NCBI GenBank assembly: GCA_030830945.1
Contig: JAURLY010000233.1
Coordinates: 1 to 12,331, forward strand
DNA: 12,331 nt
Direction of reading: 5' to 3'
From: Gammaproteobacteria bacterium
Lineage (GTDB): Bacteria > Pseudomonadota > Gammaproteobacteria > Pseudomonadales > GM7GCV1
Shown here: positions 1-7,046 of the stretch, one piece after another
How the letters are laid out: every line of letters starts with the position of its first letter
How positions within the stretch are numbered: the first letter of the stretch is position 1
Made by a program: the position numbers and the translations under genes
Notes under the pieces: model-generated
Database searches by the model: none
Told to the model about the DNA's origin: nothing
What the model saw: the letters and a program-made list of their open reading frames with translations, nothing else

Positions 1-1440
1 AACAAATTTGAAAATATGGGCGCTCAAATGGTGAAAACTGTTGCGTCCAAAGCCTCTGATGACGCAGGCGACGGCACCACCACTGCAACCGTTTTGGCCC
101 AGTCCATTGTGACAGAAGGTCTGAAAGCAGTCGCTGCCGGCATGAATCCTATGGATTTAAAGCGAGGCATCGACAAAGCTGTCACCACTGCAGTTGAAGC
201 AGTTAGAGCTGCTGCCACCCCATGTGAAGATGGTAAAGCGATTGCCCAGGTTGGTACGATCTCTGCAAACAGTGACACCCAGGTGGGTGACATCATTGCC
301 GAAGCAATGAATAAAGTAGGCAAAGAAGGTGTCATCACTGTTGAGGAAGGCACCAGTCTGGAAAACGAGCTGGATGTTGTAGAGGGTATGCAGTTCGATC
401 GTGGTTACCTTTCTCCTTACTTCATTAACAACCAGGACAACATGAATGTTGAATTGGAAGACCCTTTCATCCTGATGGTTGACAAGAAAATTTCAAATAT
501 TCGTGAGCTCCTGCCATTGCTTGAGCAAGTTGCTAAAGCTAGCCGTCCACTGCTGGTTATGGCTGAAGACGTTGAAGGTGAAGCCCTGGCGACACTGGTA
601 GTAAACAATATGCGTGGCATCGTGAAAGTTGCTGCCTGTAAAGCACCAGGTTTCGGTGATCGTCGCAAAGCCATGATGCAAGACATTGCTATTCTGACTA
701 GTGGCCAAGTTATCGCAGAGGAAGTGGGTCTCGATCTGGAGAACGCAACGCTGGATCAACTCGGTCAGGCCAAGCGTATTATTCTGACTAAAGATGAAAC
801 CACGATTATTGATGGCGCTGGTTCTGCTGCGGATATCAAAGCACGTGTGGGGTCCATTCGTGTACAGATCGAAGAGTCTACTTCTGATTACGATCGAGAA
901 AAACTTCAGGAACGAGTAGCCAAATTAGCTGGCGGCGTTGCCGTTATTAAAGTTGGCGCAGCAACCGAAGTCGAGATGAAAGAGAAAAAAGCCCGTGTTG
1001 AAGATGCTCTTCACGCCACACGTGCTGCTGTAGAAGAAGGCGTAGTAGCTGGCGGCGGTGTTGCCCTGGTTCGTGCACTTCAGGCAGTTGAAGGCTTAAA
1101 AGGCGATAACGAAGATCAGAACATTGGTATTGCCATCGCCCAGCGTGCTATGGAAGCACCGCTTCGCCAAATTGTTAAAAACGCTGGTGAAGAGGACTCC
1201 GTAGTGCTTGATAAAGTGAAAAGCGGCAAAGGTAATTACGGTTACAACGCGGGCACTGGTGAGTACGGAGACATGATTGAGATGGGTATTCTCGATCCGG
1301 CCAAAGTGACTCGTACCGCTTTGCAAGCAGCCGGTTCTGTTGCGGGACTGATGATTACTACCGAGTGTATGATCACAGACATTCCTAAGGACGATGCTCC
1401 TGCAATGCCGGATATGGGTGGCATGGGCGGCATGATGTAA
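1..1440 (+). CDS. groEL: Chaperonin GroEL (Hsp60), 5'-truncated by the window edge
   Basis: Large subunit of the cytosolic GroEL/GroES chaperonin, a double-ring ATPase that encloses and refolds non-native proteins. The frame is open from base 1; the first residues (NKFENMGAQ) align with about residue 64 of E. coli GroEL, so roughly 63 N-terminal residues lie outside the window. 479 residues are present, giving a full protein near 542, normal for the family. Visible landmarks are the nucleotide-binding GDGTTTATVLA segment (bases about 67-99), the apical-domain stretch KAPGFGDRRKAM, the VEDALHATRAAVEEG helix whose Asp (1003-1005) corresponds to the ATP-hydrolysis residue D398 of E. coli, the VVAGGG nucleotide loop, and the C-terminal GGMGGMM tail that lines the cavity floor. 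No frameshift or internal loss is seen. groES is expected upstream, outside the window. The gene is followed by a strong terminator. Identification is essentially certain. Confidence 0.99.
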   Translation, partial: NKFENMGAQMVKTVASKASDDAGDGTTTATVLAQSIVTEGLKAVAAGMNPMDLKRGIDKAVTTAVEAVRAAATPCEDGKAIAQVGTISANSDTQVGDIIAEAMNKVGKEGVITVEEGTSLENELDVVEGMQFDRGYLSPYFINNQDNMNVELEDPFILMVDKKISNIRELLPLLEQVAKASRPLLVMAEDVEGEALATLVVNNMRGIVKVAACKAPGFGDRRKAMMQDIAILTSGQVIAEEVGLDLENATLDQLGQAKRIILTKDETTIIDGAGSAADIKARVGSIRVQIEESTSDYDREKLQERVAKLAGGVAVIKVGAATEVEMKEKKARVEDALHATRAAVEEGVVAGGGVALVRALQAVEGLKGDNEDQNIGIAIAQRAMEAPLRQIVKNAGEEDSVVLDKVKSGKGNYGYNAGTGEYGDMIEMGILDPAKVTRTALQAAGSVAGLMITTECMITDIPKDDAPAMPDMGGMGGMM

Positions 1441-1463
1441 GCCCGATCACCTTTAGCAATGTG

Positions 1464-1492
1464 AAAAAACCCGCCTTTTGGCGGGTTTTTTT
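1464..1492 (+). terminator. Rho-independent terminator of groEL
   Basis: A six-pair G+C stem, CCCGCC (1470-1475) with GGCGGG (1480-1485), has a TTTT loop and is followed by seven T residues; six A residues precede it, so the stem can extend by A-T pairs. It begins 24 bases after the groEL stop. It separates the chaperonin operon from the kinase cassette and should insulate that cassette from heat-shock readthrough. Confidence 0.93.
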
Positions 1493-1556
1493 ATGCGTTT
1501 AGGATAGTTGACCAGAAAAAGAGACTGTTTCAGTTGTCCTGTATCCGAGAATAAGT

Positions 1557-2264
1557 ATGATTCAAAGGGCAAAGAAAAAAGATAAGCATCCCGTTATGAA
1601 TAAACCCGCTTTTTGGAAGAAAGATTGGTTCATCGCTTTGGTGATATCGATAGCACTATTGGCCGTTTCAGGTTCGGCACCAATAGTTAGTCTGGAGCGG
1701 GCAGCATACGACTGGGGCCTACAATCCAGCTCAGAAGAGCCCAGTGACCGTATTGCAGTGATTGCCAAATCTGCTTCAGCTCTGGACTATGCCCATAAGC
1801 AGAATGTAGTTCACCGAGATATCAAACCGGCAAACATCATGTGGGATCCTGATTCCAATGAATTAAAAATCACTGACTTTGGTATCGCGCGAATTACCGA
1901 CTCAAGCAAGACCAAAACGGGTGTGGTTTTGGGAACTCCTTCATACATGCCGCCAGAACAGCTACCCGGTAAAAAGATAGATGGTCGGTCGGACCTATTT
2001 TCCCTCGGCGTAATGTTTTATCAAATGCTGACTGGCGGTCTGCCTTTTAGTGGTGATTCCATGGCAACATTGATGTACAAGATTGCCAATGAAGAACCCA
2101 CTAAAGCTTCGGAGTTAAACGCGAAGCTTCCCCCGGAAATAGACGAGATAATCGCAAAAGCCCTGGCCAAAGATGCCGATGCAAGATATCAGTCGGGAAG
2201 TGAGATGGCTAAAGCACTTAAAGAGTGTGTGGCAAAAATAAAGGCTCGACAATCAGGTAGCTAA
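1557..2264 (+). CDS. CHASE2-Ser/Thr protein kinase remnant with in-frame internal deletion
   Basis: Residues 19-69 (start FWKKDWFIALVISIA) are the N-terminal membrane segment and first part of a periplasmic CHASE2 sensor domain. At about residue 70 (bases 1761-1769, after DRIAVIA) the frame jumps into the C-lobe of a Hanks-type kinase: ALDYAH helix, HRDIKPAN catalytic loop (D88, N93), DFG (D107), GTPSYMPPE (E134) and DGRSDLFSLG. CHASE2 kinases normally have several further transmembrane helices and a complete kinase domain; here the rest of CHASE2, those helices, the glycine-rich loop, the ATP-binding Lys and the alpha-C Glu are absent. 235 residues remain where I would expect a protein several times longer. 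Without the N-lobe, kinase activity is unlikely. ATG 1557 has GAGA (1547-1550) upstream; ATG 1596 is an alternative start. A TTGACC box (1508-1513) lies upstream without a convincing -10. The phosphatase gene begins 3 bases after the stop, so the two are cotranscribed. Confidence 0.85.
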   Translation: MIQRAKKKDKHPVMNKPAFWKKDWFIALVISIALLAVSGSAPIVSLERAAYDWGLQSSSEEPSDRIAVIAKSASALDYAHKQNVVHRDIKPANIMWDPDSNELKITDFGIARITDSSKTKTGVVLGTPSYMPPEQLPGKKIDGRSDLFSLGVMFYQMLTGGLPFSGDSMATLMYKIANEEPTKASELNAKLPPEIDEIIAKALAKDADARYQSGSEMAKALKECVAKIKARQSGS

Positions 2265-2267
2265 TAT

Positions 2268-3095
2268 ATGAGTCTGGCATCAAAAATAGAGATTGTGAAA
2301 AAAACCGATACCGGCCTCAAAAGAGATCATAATGAGGATTCAGTCGGTAGCGAAAAGGCAATTGGTCTGGCGGTACTTGCCGACGGCATGGGTGGTCATA
2401 ATTCGGGTGAAATTGCCAGTGCGATGACGATTGCCCATGTTCTGGAAAGGTTTAAGACAACATATAAAAATATAGAACACGGCGGACTTGATTGGGATTC
2501 TGGCCTTACTCAGGAGACCATACTGCTTCAAGAAGCGATTCTGGAAGCTAACAAGGAAGTTTATGAAGCTGCCCAAGCCAGCCTCGCAAATCGAGGTATG
2601 GGGACAACTGTGGTAGCTATGCTTTTTCTCAACAATAAGGTATCTATCGCTCACGTTGGCGACTCAAGGGCTTATCGATTACGAGACGGAACTTTTGAAC
2701 TGCTGACCGAGGACCACTCGTTGTTGCAAGAGCTGGTTCGAAAAGGCTTTTATACGAGGGAAGAAGCACGACAGTCAGACCAAAAAAATGTGATTACTCG
2801 AGCTTTGGGTATTGATACCAGGCTGACAGTTGATGTTGTTGAAGAAATTACAGACGTGGGTGATATTTATCTTGTCTGTTCCGACGGCCTGACTGATATG
2901 GTTAGCGATGATGATATTCATCGCATTTTGCAAGAAAATGAAGACGACATAGAAACCGCCGCAGACGAGCTTGTACTTGCGGCAAATGAGAATGGTGGCA
3001 AGGATAATATATCCGTTATACTTGCTCGGGTAATTACCCCGTTTCCACTGGAAGAATCATTTGCCGAGAAGATGCTCGGTTGGTTCCGAAATTAA
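2268..3095 (+). CDS. PP2C-family Ser/Thr protein phosphatase
   Basis: Cytosolic, metal-dependent (Mg/Mn) phosphatase that removes phosphate from Ser/Thr, the expected antagonist of the adjacent kinase. 275 residues, full length for bacterial stand-alone PP2C/PppA/Stp enzymes. All signature motifs occur in order: RDHNEDS (D20-S25), LADGMGGH with metal ligands D39-G40, GMGTTVVAM, HVGDSRAYRL, the DHSLLQELV segment, NVITRALG, CSDGLTDMV with D206, and GGKDNIS with D246. No membrane segment or signal peptide. ATG 2268 follows the kinase stop by 3 bases; only a weak CAGG (2254-2257) precedes it, so translation is probably coupled to the kinase. The FHA gene starts 25 bases downstream. The enzyme looks intact and active, in contrast to the upstream kinase. 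Confidence 0.96.
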   Translation: MSLASKIEIVKKTDTGLKRDHNEDSVGSEKAIGLAVLADGMGGHNSGEIASAMTIAHVLERFKTTYKNIEHGGLDWDSGLTQETILLQEAILEANKEVYEAAQASLANRGMGTTVVAMLFLNNKVSIAHVGDSRAYRLRDGTFELLTEDHSLLQELVRKGFYTREEARQSDQKNVITRALGIDTRLTVDVVEEITDVGDIYLVCSDGLTDMVSDDDIHRILQENEDDIETAADELVLAANENGGKDNISVILARVITPFPLEESFAEKMLGWFRN

Positions 3096-3120
3096 TCCGG
3101 GCTAATTAGGGACTGAAGAG

Positions 3121-3840
3121 ATGCAGCCAAAACTAATCCTTTCGCTTTCGGGTGAAGTTCTTAAGGAAATCGACCTTAACCAGGAGATCACTACCATTGG
3201 CCGTAAAGCGGTCAATGATATCCATCTGGACAATTTGGCTGTGAGTGGATCGCACGCCAAAGTATTGCTCCTGGGTGGAGACTGTTTTCTAGAAGATCTT
3301 GAAAGTACCAATGGCACCTATGTTAACGGTGACAGAATTACCAAACATGTTCTCAAACATGGCGATAATATTGCCATCGGCAAGCATGAGCTTCTTTATC
3401 AAAATGAAGCCGCCATCGGGGCGGATGATGAAGAAGATTTTGAAAAAACCATGATACTCAAACCCTATGCGGCAGGTATGGGCGGCGAGTCGATTGAGGC
3501 CAAGTCGGAAGAAAAACTAAAAGAAGAGTCTGAGGATTCCAGTCAGCCTGAAAAGCAAGAAGAGGCATCATCCGGTATCAACGCTGCGCTGCAGTTGTTG
3601 TCGGGAGCGAATGTCGGTAAGCGGCTTAGCCTTACCAAACCATTGACCCGTCTCGGCAAGCCAGGGGCTCAGGTAGCGGCAATTCAAATGCGGCCCAACG
3701 GGTGCTATGTATTCAACATCCCCGGCTCAGGGAAGGCGCCAAGTCTCAATGGAAAGGACTTGGGAGCCAAAGCAGTAATGCTAAAAGATGGTGACCTGCT
3801 TGAAGTTGGTAGTGTTCGTATGAAATACCACCAGACTTGA
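3121..3840 (+). CDS. FHA-domain protein with a second degenerate FHA-like domain
   Basis: Phosphothreonine-binding reader expected to pair with the preceding kinase and phosphatase. Residues about 5-93 form a canonical forkhead-associated domain: IGR (R28), SGSH (S42, H45) and STNGTYVNG (N64, N69) carry the phosphopeptide-binding residues. An acidic linker (about 100-152, rich in D/E/K/S) contains EDFEKTMIL with T110, a plausible phosphorylation site by its acidic context. Residues about 153-239 look like a second FHA fold: GKRLSLTKPLTRLGK matches the strand before the Arg loop, SLNGKDLG the Asn loop, and LKDGDLLEVG the closing strands, but the SxxH motif is not recognisable, so it may be structural only. 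No signal peptide or membrane segment. GAAGAG lies just before ATG 3121. It is the last gene of the cassette. T6SS Fha proteins are an alternative relative, but no secretion genes occur in this window. Confidence 0.93.
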   Translation: MQPKLILSLSGEVLKEIDLNQEITTIGRKAVNDIHLDNLAVSGSHAKVLLLGGDCFLEDLESTNGTYVNGDRITKHVLKHGDNIAIGKHELLYQNEAAIGADDEEDFEKTMILKPYAAGMGGESIEAKSEEKLKEESEDSSQPEKQEEASSGINAALQLLSGANVGKRLSLTKPLTRLGKPGAQVAAIQMRPNGCYVFNIPGSGKAPSLNGKDLGAKAVMLKDGDLLEVGSVRMKYHQT

Positions 3841-3855
3841 TGATGTGTTTATATA

Positions 3856-3892
3856 GACCTAAAAAAGCTCCCTTGGGAGCTTTTTTTAGGTC
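3856..3892. terminator. Bidirectional terminator between the FHA gene and sodB
   Basis: Inverted repeat GACCTAAAAAAGCTCCC (3856-3872) with GGGAGC followed by seven T and AGGTC (3875-3892). The GCTCCC/GGGAGC core is flanked by an A-run on one side and a T-run on the other, so it gives a stem plus U-tract on both strands. It lies 15 bases after the FHA stop and 13 bases beyond the sodB stop, serving both convergent genes. Confidence 0.92.
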
Positions 3893-3905
3893 AGATGCGA
3901 ATAGC

Positions 3906-4484
3906 TCAGGAAAAGTTTTCGTTAACAAAATCCCAATTAACCAGATTCCAAAATGCTTCCATATAAGCAGGTCGGGCATTTCGGTAATCAATGTAATAGG
4001 CATGCTCCCAAACATCGACAGTCAGCAAAGGTTTGGCATCTGTTGTAATTGGAGTGTCCGCATTGCCTGTATTTACAATGGAAACACTGCCATCAGTATT
4101 TTTTACCAGCCATGTCCAGCCGGAACCAAAATTGTTTACAGCACTATTGGTGAATTGTTCCTTAAAGGCTTCAAATGAACCAAAAGCAGTATTGATGGCA
4201 TCGGCCACAGGACCGGAAGCTTCTCCTCCGCCGTTTGGACTGAGACAATTCCAGTAAAAGGTATGATTCCAGACTTGGGCGGCATTATTAAATACGCCAC
4301 CCTCGGAATTTTTAATGATGGTTTCGAGATCGGCATCAGCCAGATCGGTGCCTTCGATGAGGGGGTTTAGCTTGGCAACGTACGTCGCGTGGTGCTTGCC
4401 GTAGTGATATTCGAGAGTTTCTTTGGAAATTTGGGGTTCCAGAGCATCAATTGCATAAGGCAATTCCGGAAGTGTGATAGCCAT
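3906..4484 (-). CDS. sodB: Superoxide dismutase [Fe]
   Basis: Cytosolic iron superoxide dismutase converting superoxide to hydrogen peroxide and oxygen. 192 residues, one fewer than E. coli SodB and closely similar throughout. The four metal ligands are H27 (in EYHYGKHH), H74 (VWNHTFYW), D157 and H161 (DVWEHAYYID). Q70 in NNAAQVWNH is the second-sphere Gln at the position typical of Fe-type rather than Mn-type enzymes. No signal peptide. On the minus strand AGGAG (complement of 4496-4500) lies 11 bases before the ATG. The gene faces the FHA gene across a shared terminator and is divergent from the coiled-coil/fumarase unit. Iron-dependent control is common for this family, but I could not recognise a convincing Fur box in the 204-base intergenic region. 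Confidence 0.98.
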   Translation of the reverse strand: MAITLPELPYAIDALEPQISKETLEYHYGKHHATYVAKLNPLIEGTDLADADLETIIKNSEGGVFNNAAQVWNHTFYWNCLSPNGGGEASGPVADAINTAFGSFEAFKEQFTNSAVNNFGSGWTWLVKNTDGSVSIVNTGNADTPITTDAKPLLTVDVWEHAYYIDYRNARPAYMEAFWNLVNWDFVNENFS

Positions 4485-4628
4485 ACTGTTCCATACTCCT
4501 GATGGGGATATGTGAATTTATTGAAATTTTCCTCTGATCTGAGGATAAGTAAGTATTGTCCGCGATATAAAGGCATTCGGACGAAAATCACATAAATGTT
4601 CTCTATAGCGACAGGTAATTGCCGACTG

Positions 4629-4655
4629 TTAGCAATCATGGCTCTCATATAGAAT
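4629..4655 (+). promoter_or_regulatory. Possible promoter of the coiled-coil/fumarase unit
   Basis: TAGAAT (4650-4655) matches five of six bases of the -10 consensus. TTAGCA (4629-4634) is a partial -35 match with a short 15-base spacer. Transcription would begin near 4662, upstream of the AGAGGA ribosome site (4678-4683). The -35 match is poor, so this is tentative. Confidence 0.3.
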
Positions 4656-4688
4656 GACCACCCTTAACGAGGTATCAAGAGGATTCCA

Positions 4689-5456
4689 ATGTCTGACGAC
4701 ATGCGCATAATTCCTGAGCGAGATGAAATTCGCCCAAGATCACAGACAACTACCAAGAAGCCAGCTTCTGGAGCGACTACATCCGGGGCTTCGGGGCCAG
4801 CAAAGCCAGTTGCGAGAAGGACTTCTTCAGGTAGTTCTGATAAATCATTCTGGGTGCTGGTTGTGCTCATCTTACTAGCATGCACAGCATCAGCCTGGCT
4901 GTTTGTCCAAACTCGTTCCTTGGCCTCAGAGCGCGATGCATTAGCCCAGCGAGTAGAACAAATAGAGTCCAAGCTCTCAGTCACCGATGAATCCCTATCC
5001 CAGTCCGGCGCTGCAATGCAATCGGTACTTAAAGAGCATAGCGATGAACTTGAACTGCACATGTCTGAAATTCGCAAACTCTGGGGTGTTGCCTATGATC
5101 GCAATCGACCTGCGATCGAGGAATTGAAAACTGGGCAAGAGAACATGTCTGCGCGGATGAACTCATTTAATAATTCTCTCGCACAGGCCGATCCGATTAT
5201 TCAGGGATATGAAGGGATGCAATCCCGTCTGGAAACCATTTCTTCACAGTTGCTTGTGCAGTCGGCCACACTTGACGATTTATCTGCACGTGCTCGTACC
5301 CTCTCTGACCGCTCCAATTCCATCCAGTCAAACTTCCAGACGCAGGAAGATGCAATCCAGGAGCATGAAGAAGCCATTCAAGCCATCGATGAATATCGTT
5401 TGCAAATTAATCAGCGTCTGCTCCGATTGGAACAATCCCTCTCGGGTGGACAATAG
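4689..5456 (+). CDS. Single-pass membrane protein with long coiled coil, function unknown
   Basis: 255 residues, not assigned to a named family. Residues 1-53 form a polar, Ser/Thr/Pro/Ala-rich, probably disordered N-terminus containing several Arg and Lys. Residues 54-73 (FWVLVVLILLACTASAWLFV) form one strong transmembrane helix. Residues about 75-250 are rich in E, Q, S and L with heptad-like spacing and almost no Pro or Gly, as in an extended coiled coil. With a basic cytosolic N-terminus and no signal-peptidase motif, a type II orientation with the coiled coil in the periplasm is likely. ATG 4689 has a good AGAGGA (4678-4683) at 5 bases. Fumarase follows after 30 bases, so the two are probably cotranscribed. 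Such proteins are sometimes auto-named ATPase or chromosome-partition-like because of coiled-coil similarity, but no Walker motif is present. No function is proposed. Confidence 0.85.
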   Translation: MSDDMRIIPERDEIRPRSQTTTKKPASGATTSGASGPAKPVARRTSSGSSDKSFWVLVVLILLACTASAWLFVQTRSLASERDALAQRVEQIESKLSVTDESLSQSGAAMQSVLKEHSDELELHMSEIRKLWGVAYDRNRPAIEELKTGQENMSARMNSFNNSLAQADPIIQGYEGMQSRLETISSQLLVQSATLDDLSARARTLSDRSNSIQSNFQTQEDAIQEHEEAIQAIDEYRLQINQRLLRLEQSLSGGQ

Positions 5457-5486
5457 CCACATAAAGCCTTAAGAATTTTTTAACAG

Positions 5487-7004
5487 ATGACACTAGTAAA
5501 ACAGCAAGACTTGATTGATAGCGTATTTGATTCGCTTCAGTTCATTTCCTATTACCATCCCAAAGATTTTATCGATGCTGTATATGCGGCATACCAGAAA
5601 GAGGAATCCCAGGCTGCCAAAGATGCCATGGCGCAAATCCTGATTAATTCACGGATGTGTGCTGAGGGACATCGTCCAATATGCCAGGATACCGGTATCG
5701 TCACGGTATTTTTGAAGGTGGGGATGGATGTTCAGTGGGAGGGTGACATGAGTGTCACCGATATGGTCAATGAAGGTATTCGCCGTGCTTATAATCACCC
5801 CGATAATGTTCTTCGCGCGTCAATTCTTGAAGACCCGGATGGAGCTCGTCGAAATACCAAGGACAATACACCGGGCGTTATACATTACGAAATAGTTCCG
5901 GGCGATAAAGTTGAAGTGCACGTTGCTGCCAAAGGTGGTGGCTCAGAAGCCAAATCCAAGTTCGCGATGCTTAATCCCAGCGACTCCGTTGTCGACTGGG
6001 TTTTGGACATGGTGCCCAAAATGGGCGCTGGGTGGTGTCCCCCTGGCATGTTGGGCATAGGTATCGGTGGCACGGCCGAAAAGGCCATGTTGCTTGCCAA
6101 AGAAGCTTTGCTGGAGCCTATCGACATACAAGAGCTTAAGCAGCGCGGGGCGTCCAATCGCTCTGAGGAATTGCGTTTGGAATTGTTCGATAAGGTCAAT
6201 AGGTTGGGCATAGGTGCCCAGGGTCTGGGCGGGCTGACAACCGTGCTTGACGTTAAGGTAATGGATTATCCATCGCATGCCGCAAATAAAGCCATCGCGA
6301 TTATTCCGAACTGTGCCGCGACGCGTCATGCGCATTTTGTTCTCGACGGTAGCGGCCCCTCTTTACAGACACCGCCAGCATTGGAAGATTGGCCAGAAAT
6401 TACATGGGATGTTGGCGACTCTGTGCGACGTGTGAATCTTGATACAGTTACCAGAGAGGATGTTCAGGACTGGAAAACAGGCGAGACTGTCTTGTTGTCA
6501 GGCAAAATGTTGACTGGCAGGGATGCAGCCCACAAAAAAATTGTCGACATGCTTAACAAGGGCGAAGAACTGCCTGCGGACCTGAAAGGACGGTTTATCT
6601 ATTACGTAGGCCCAGTGGATCCCATTGAGGGTGAGGTAGTAGGGCCAGCCGGTCCGACAACGGCCACTCGTATGGATAAGTTTACCCGTCAGGTATTAGA
6701 GCAAACGGGTCTGCTAGGCATGATCGGTAAAGCCGAGCGAGGTCCTGCCGCTATTGATGCCATACGAGACAATAAGGCGGTTTATCTCATGGCTGTAGGC
6801 GGTTCTGCGTATTTGGTGTCCAAGGCAATTACCAAGTCAGAGGTTGTAGGCTTTCCAGAGCTGGGCATGGAAGCTATTTACGAATTTGAAGTCAAGGATA
6901 TGCCAGTTACTGTGGCCGTGGATTCAAAAGGAGAATCGGTGCATCAAACCGGGCCTAAAATATGGGCCAGGGAAATTGAAGAGCGTAAACTGATCGTTAG
7001 CTAA
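5487..7004 (+). CDS. Class I fumarate hydratase ([4Fe-4S], FumA/FumB type)
   Basis: Cytosolic TCA-cycle enzyme interconverting fumarate and L-malate, using an oxygen-labile iron-sulfur cluster. 505 residues, single chain, slightly shorter than E. coli FumA (548). The N-terminal alpha part carries three Cys that match the cluster ligands by context and spacing: C66 (RPICQDTG), C184 (GWCPPG) and C276 (PNCAATRHAH). The C-terminal beta part, from about residue 330, includes LLSGKMLTGRDAAHKK and YYVGPVDPIEGEVVGPAG, both typical of class I fumarases and related tartrate dehydratases. ATG 5487 has only a poor ribosome site (TTAAG near 5469-5473), which suggests coupling to the upstream coiled-coil gene. 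FumA, FumB and other class I paralogues cannot be told apart by sequence alone, so no symbol is given. Tartrate dehydratase is the main alternative, but the fused alpha-beta layout favours fumarase. Confidence 0.95.
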   Translation: MTLVKQQDLIDSVFDSLQFISYYHPKDFIDAVYAAYQKEESQAAKDAMAQILINSRMCAEGHRPICQDTGIVTVFLKVGMDVQWEGDMSVTDMVNEGIRRAYNHPDNVLRASILEDPDGARRNTKDNTPGVIHYEIVPGDKVEVHVAAKGGGSEAKSKFAMLNPSDSVVDWVLDMVPKMGAGWCPPGMLGIGIGGTAEKAMLLAKEALLEPIDIQELKQRGASNRSEELRLELFDKVNRLGIGAQGLGGLTTVLDVKVMDYPSHAANKAIAIIPNCAATRHAHFVLDGSGPSLQTPPALEDWPEITWDVGDSVRRVNLDTVTREDVQDWKTGETVLLSGKMLTGRDAAHKKIVDMLNKGEELPADLKGRFIYYVGPVDPIEGEVVGPAGPTTATRMDKFTRQVLEQTGLLGMIGKAERGPAAIDAIRDNKAVYLMAVGGSAYLVSKAITKSEVVGFPELGMEAIYEFEVKDMPVTVAVDSKGESVHQTGPKIWAREIEERKLIVS

Positions 7005-7023
7005 CTTTTACGCGTACTAAGTT
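7003..7023. repeat. Imperfect inverted repeat between fumarase and the OmpA-family gene
   Basis: AACTT (7003-7007) pairs with AAGTT (7019-7023), and between them lies the perfect 8-base palindrome TACGCGTA (7009-7016). The repeat overlaps the fumarase stop codon and ends 23 bases before the next start. There is no T-tract, so it is not an intrinsic terminator. It could be an operator, or chance. Confidence 0.3.
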
Positions 7024-7046
7024 CTCATATAAGAAAGAGACCAGTC

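Noticed and set aside
1557..3840. A type VI secretion regulatory locus (PpkA/PppA/Fha)
   Set aside because: No T6SS structural gene is visible on either side: groEL lies upstream and sodB downstream. The kinase begins with CHASE2, which is not a PpkA feature.
3837..4257. Plus-strand frames opposite sodB
   Set aside because: They are antisense to a near-canonical FeSOD and run through the terminator; no motifs.
3906..4484. Manganese superoxide dismutase
   Set aside because: Gln70 in the N-terminal half (NNAAQVWNH) and overall likeness to E. coli SodB indicate the Fe type.
4531..4544. Near-palindrome CCTC-TGATCT-GAGG upstream of sodB, considered as a Fur or other operator
   Set aside because: Only four paired bases per arm, and no match to a Fur box that I can recognise.
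4664..5077. 137-residue minus-strand open frame opposite the coiled-coil gene
   Set aside because: Low-complexity Ser-rich translation, antisense to a gene with a good ribosome site; no family features.
5943..6335. 130-residue minus-strand open frame inside fumarase
   Set aside because: It lies wholly within a conserved enzyme gene, has no ribosome site or recognisable domain, and is a codon-bias shadow.
7028..7033. TATAAG as a -10 box for the OmpA-family gene
   Set aside because: It would start transcription inside or after the ribosome site, leaving almost no leader, and no -35 is present at the right distance.
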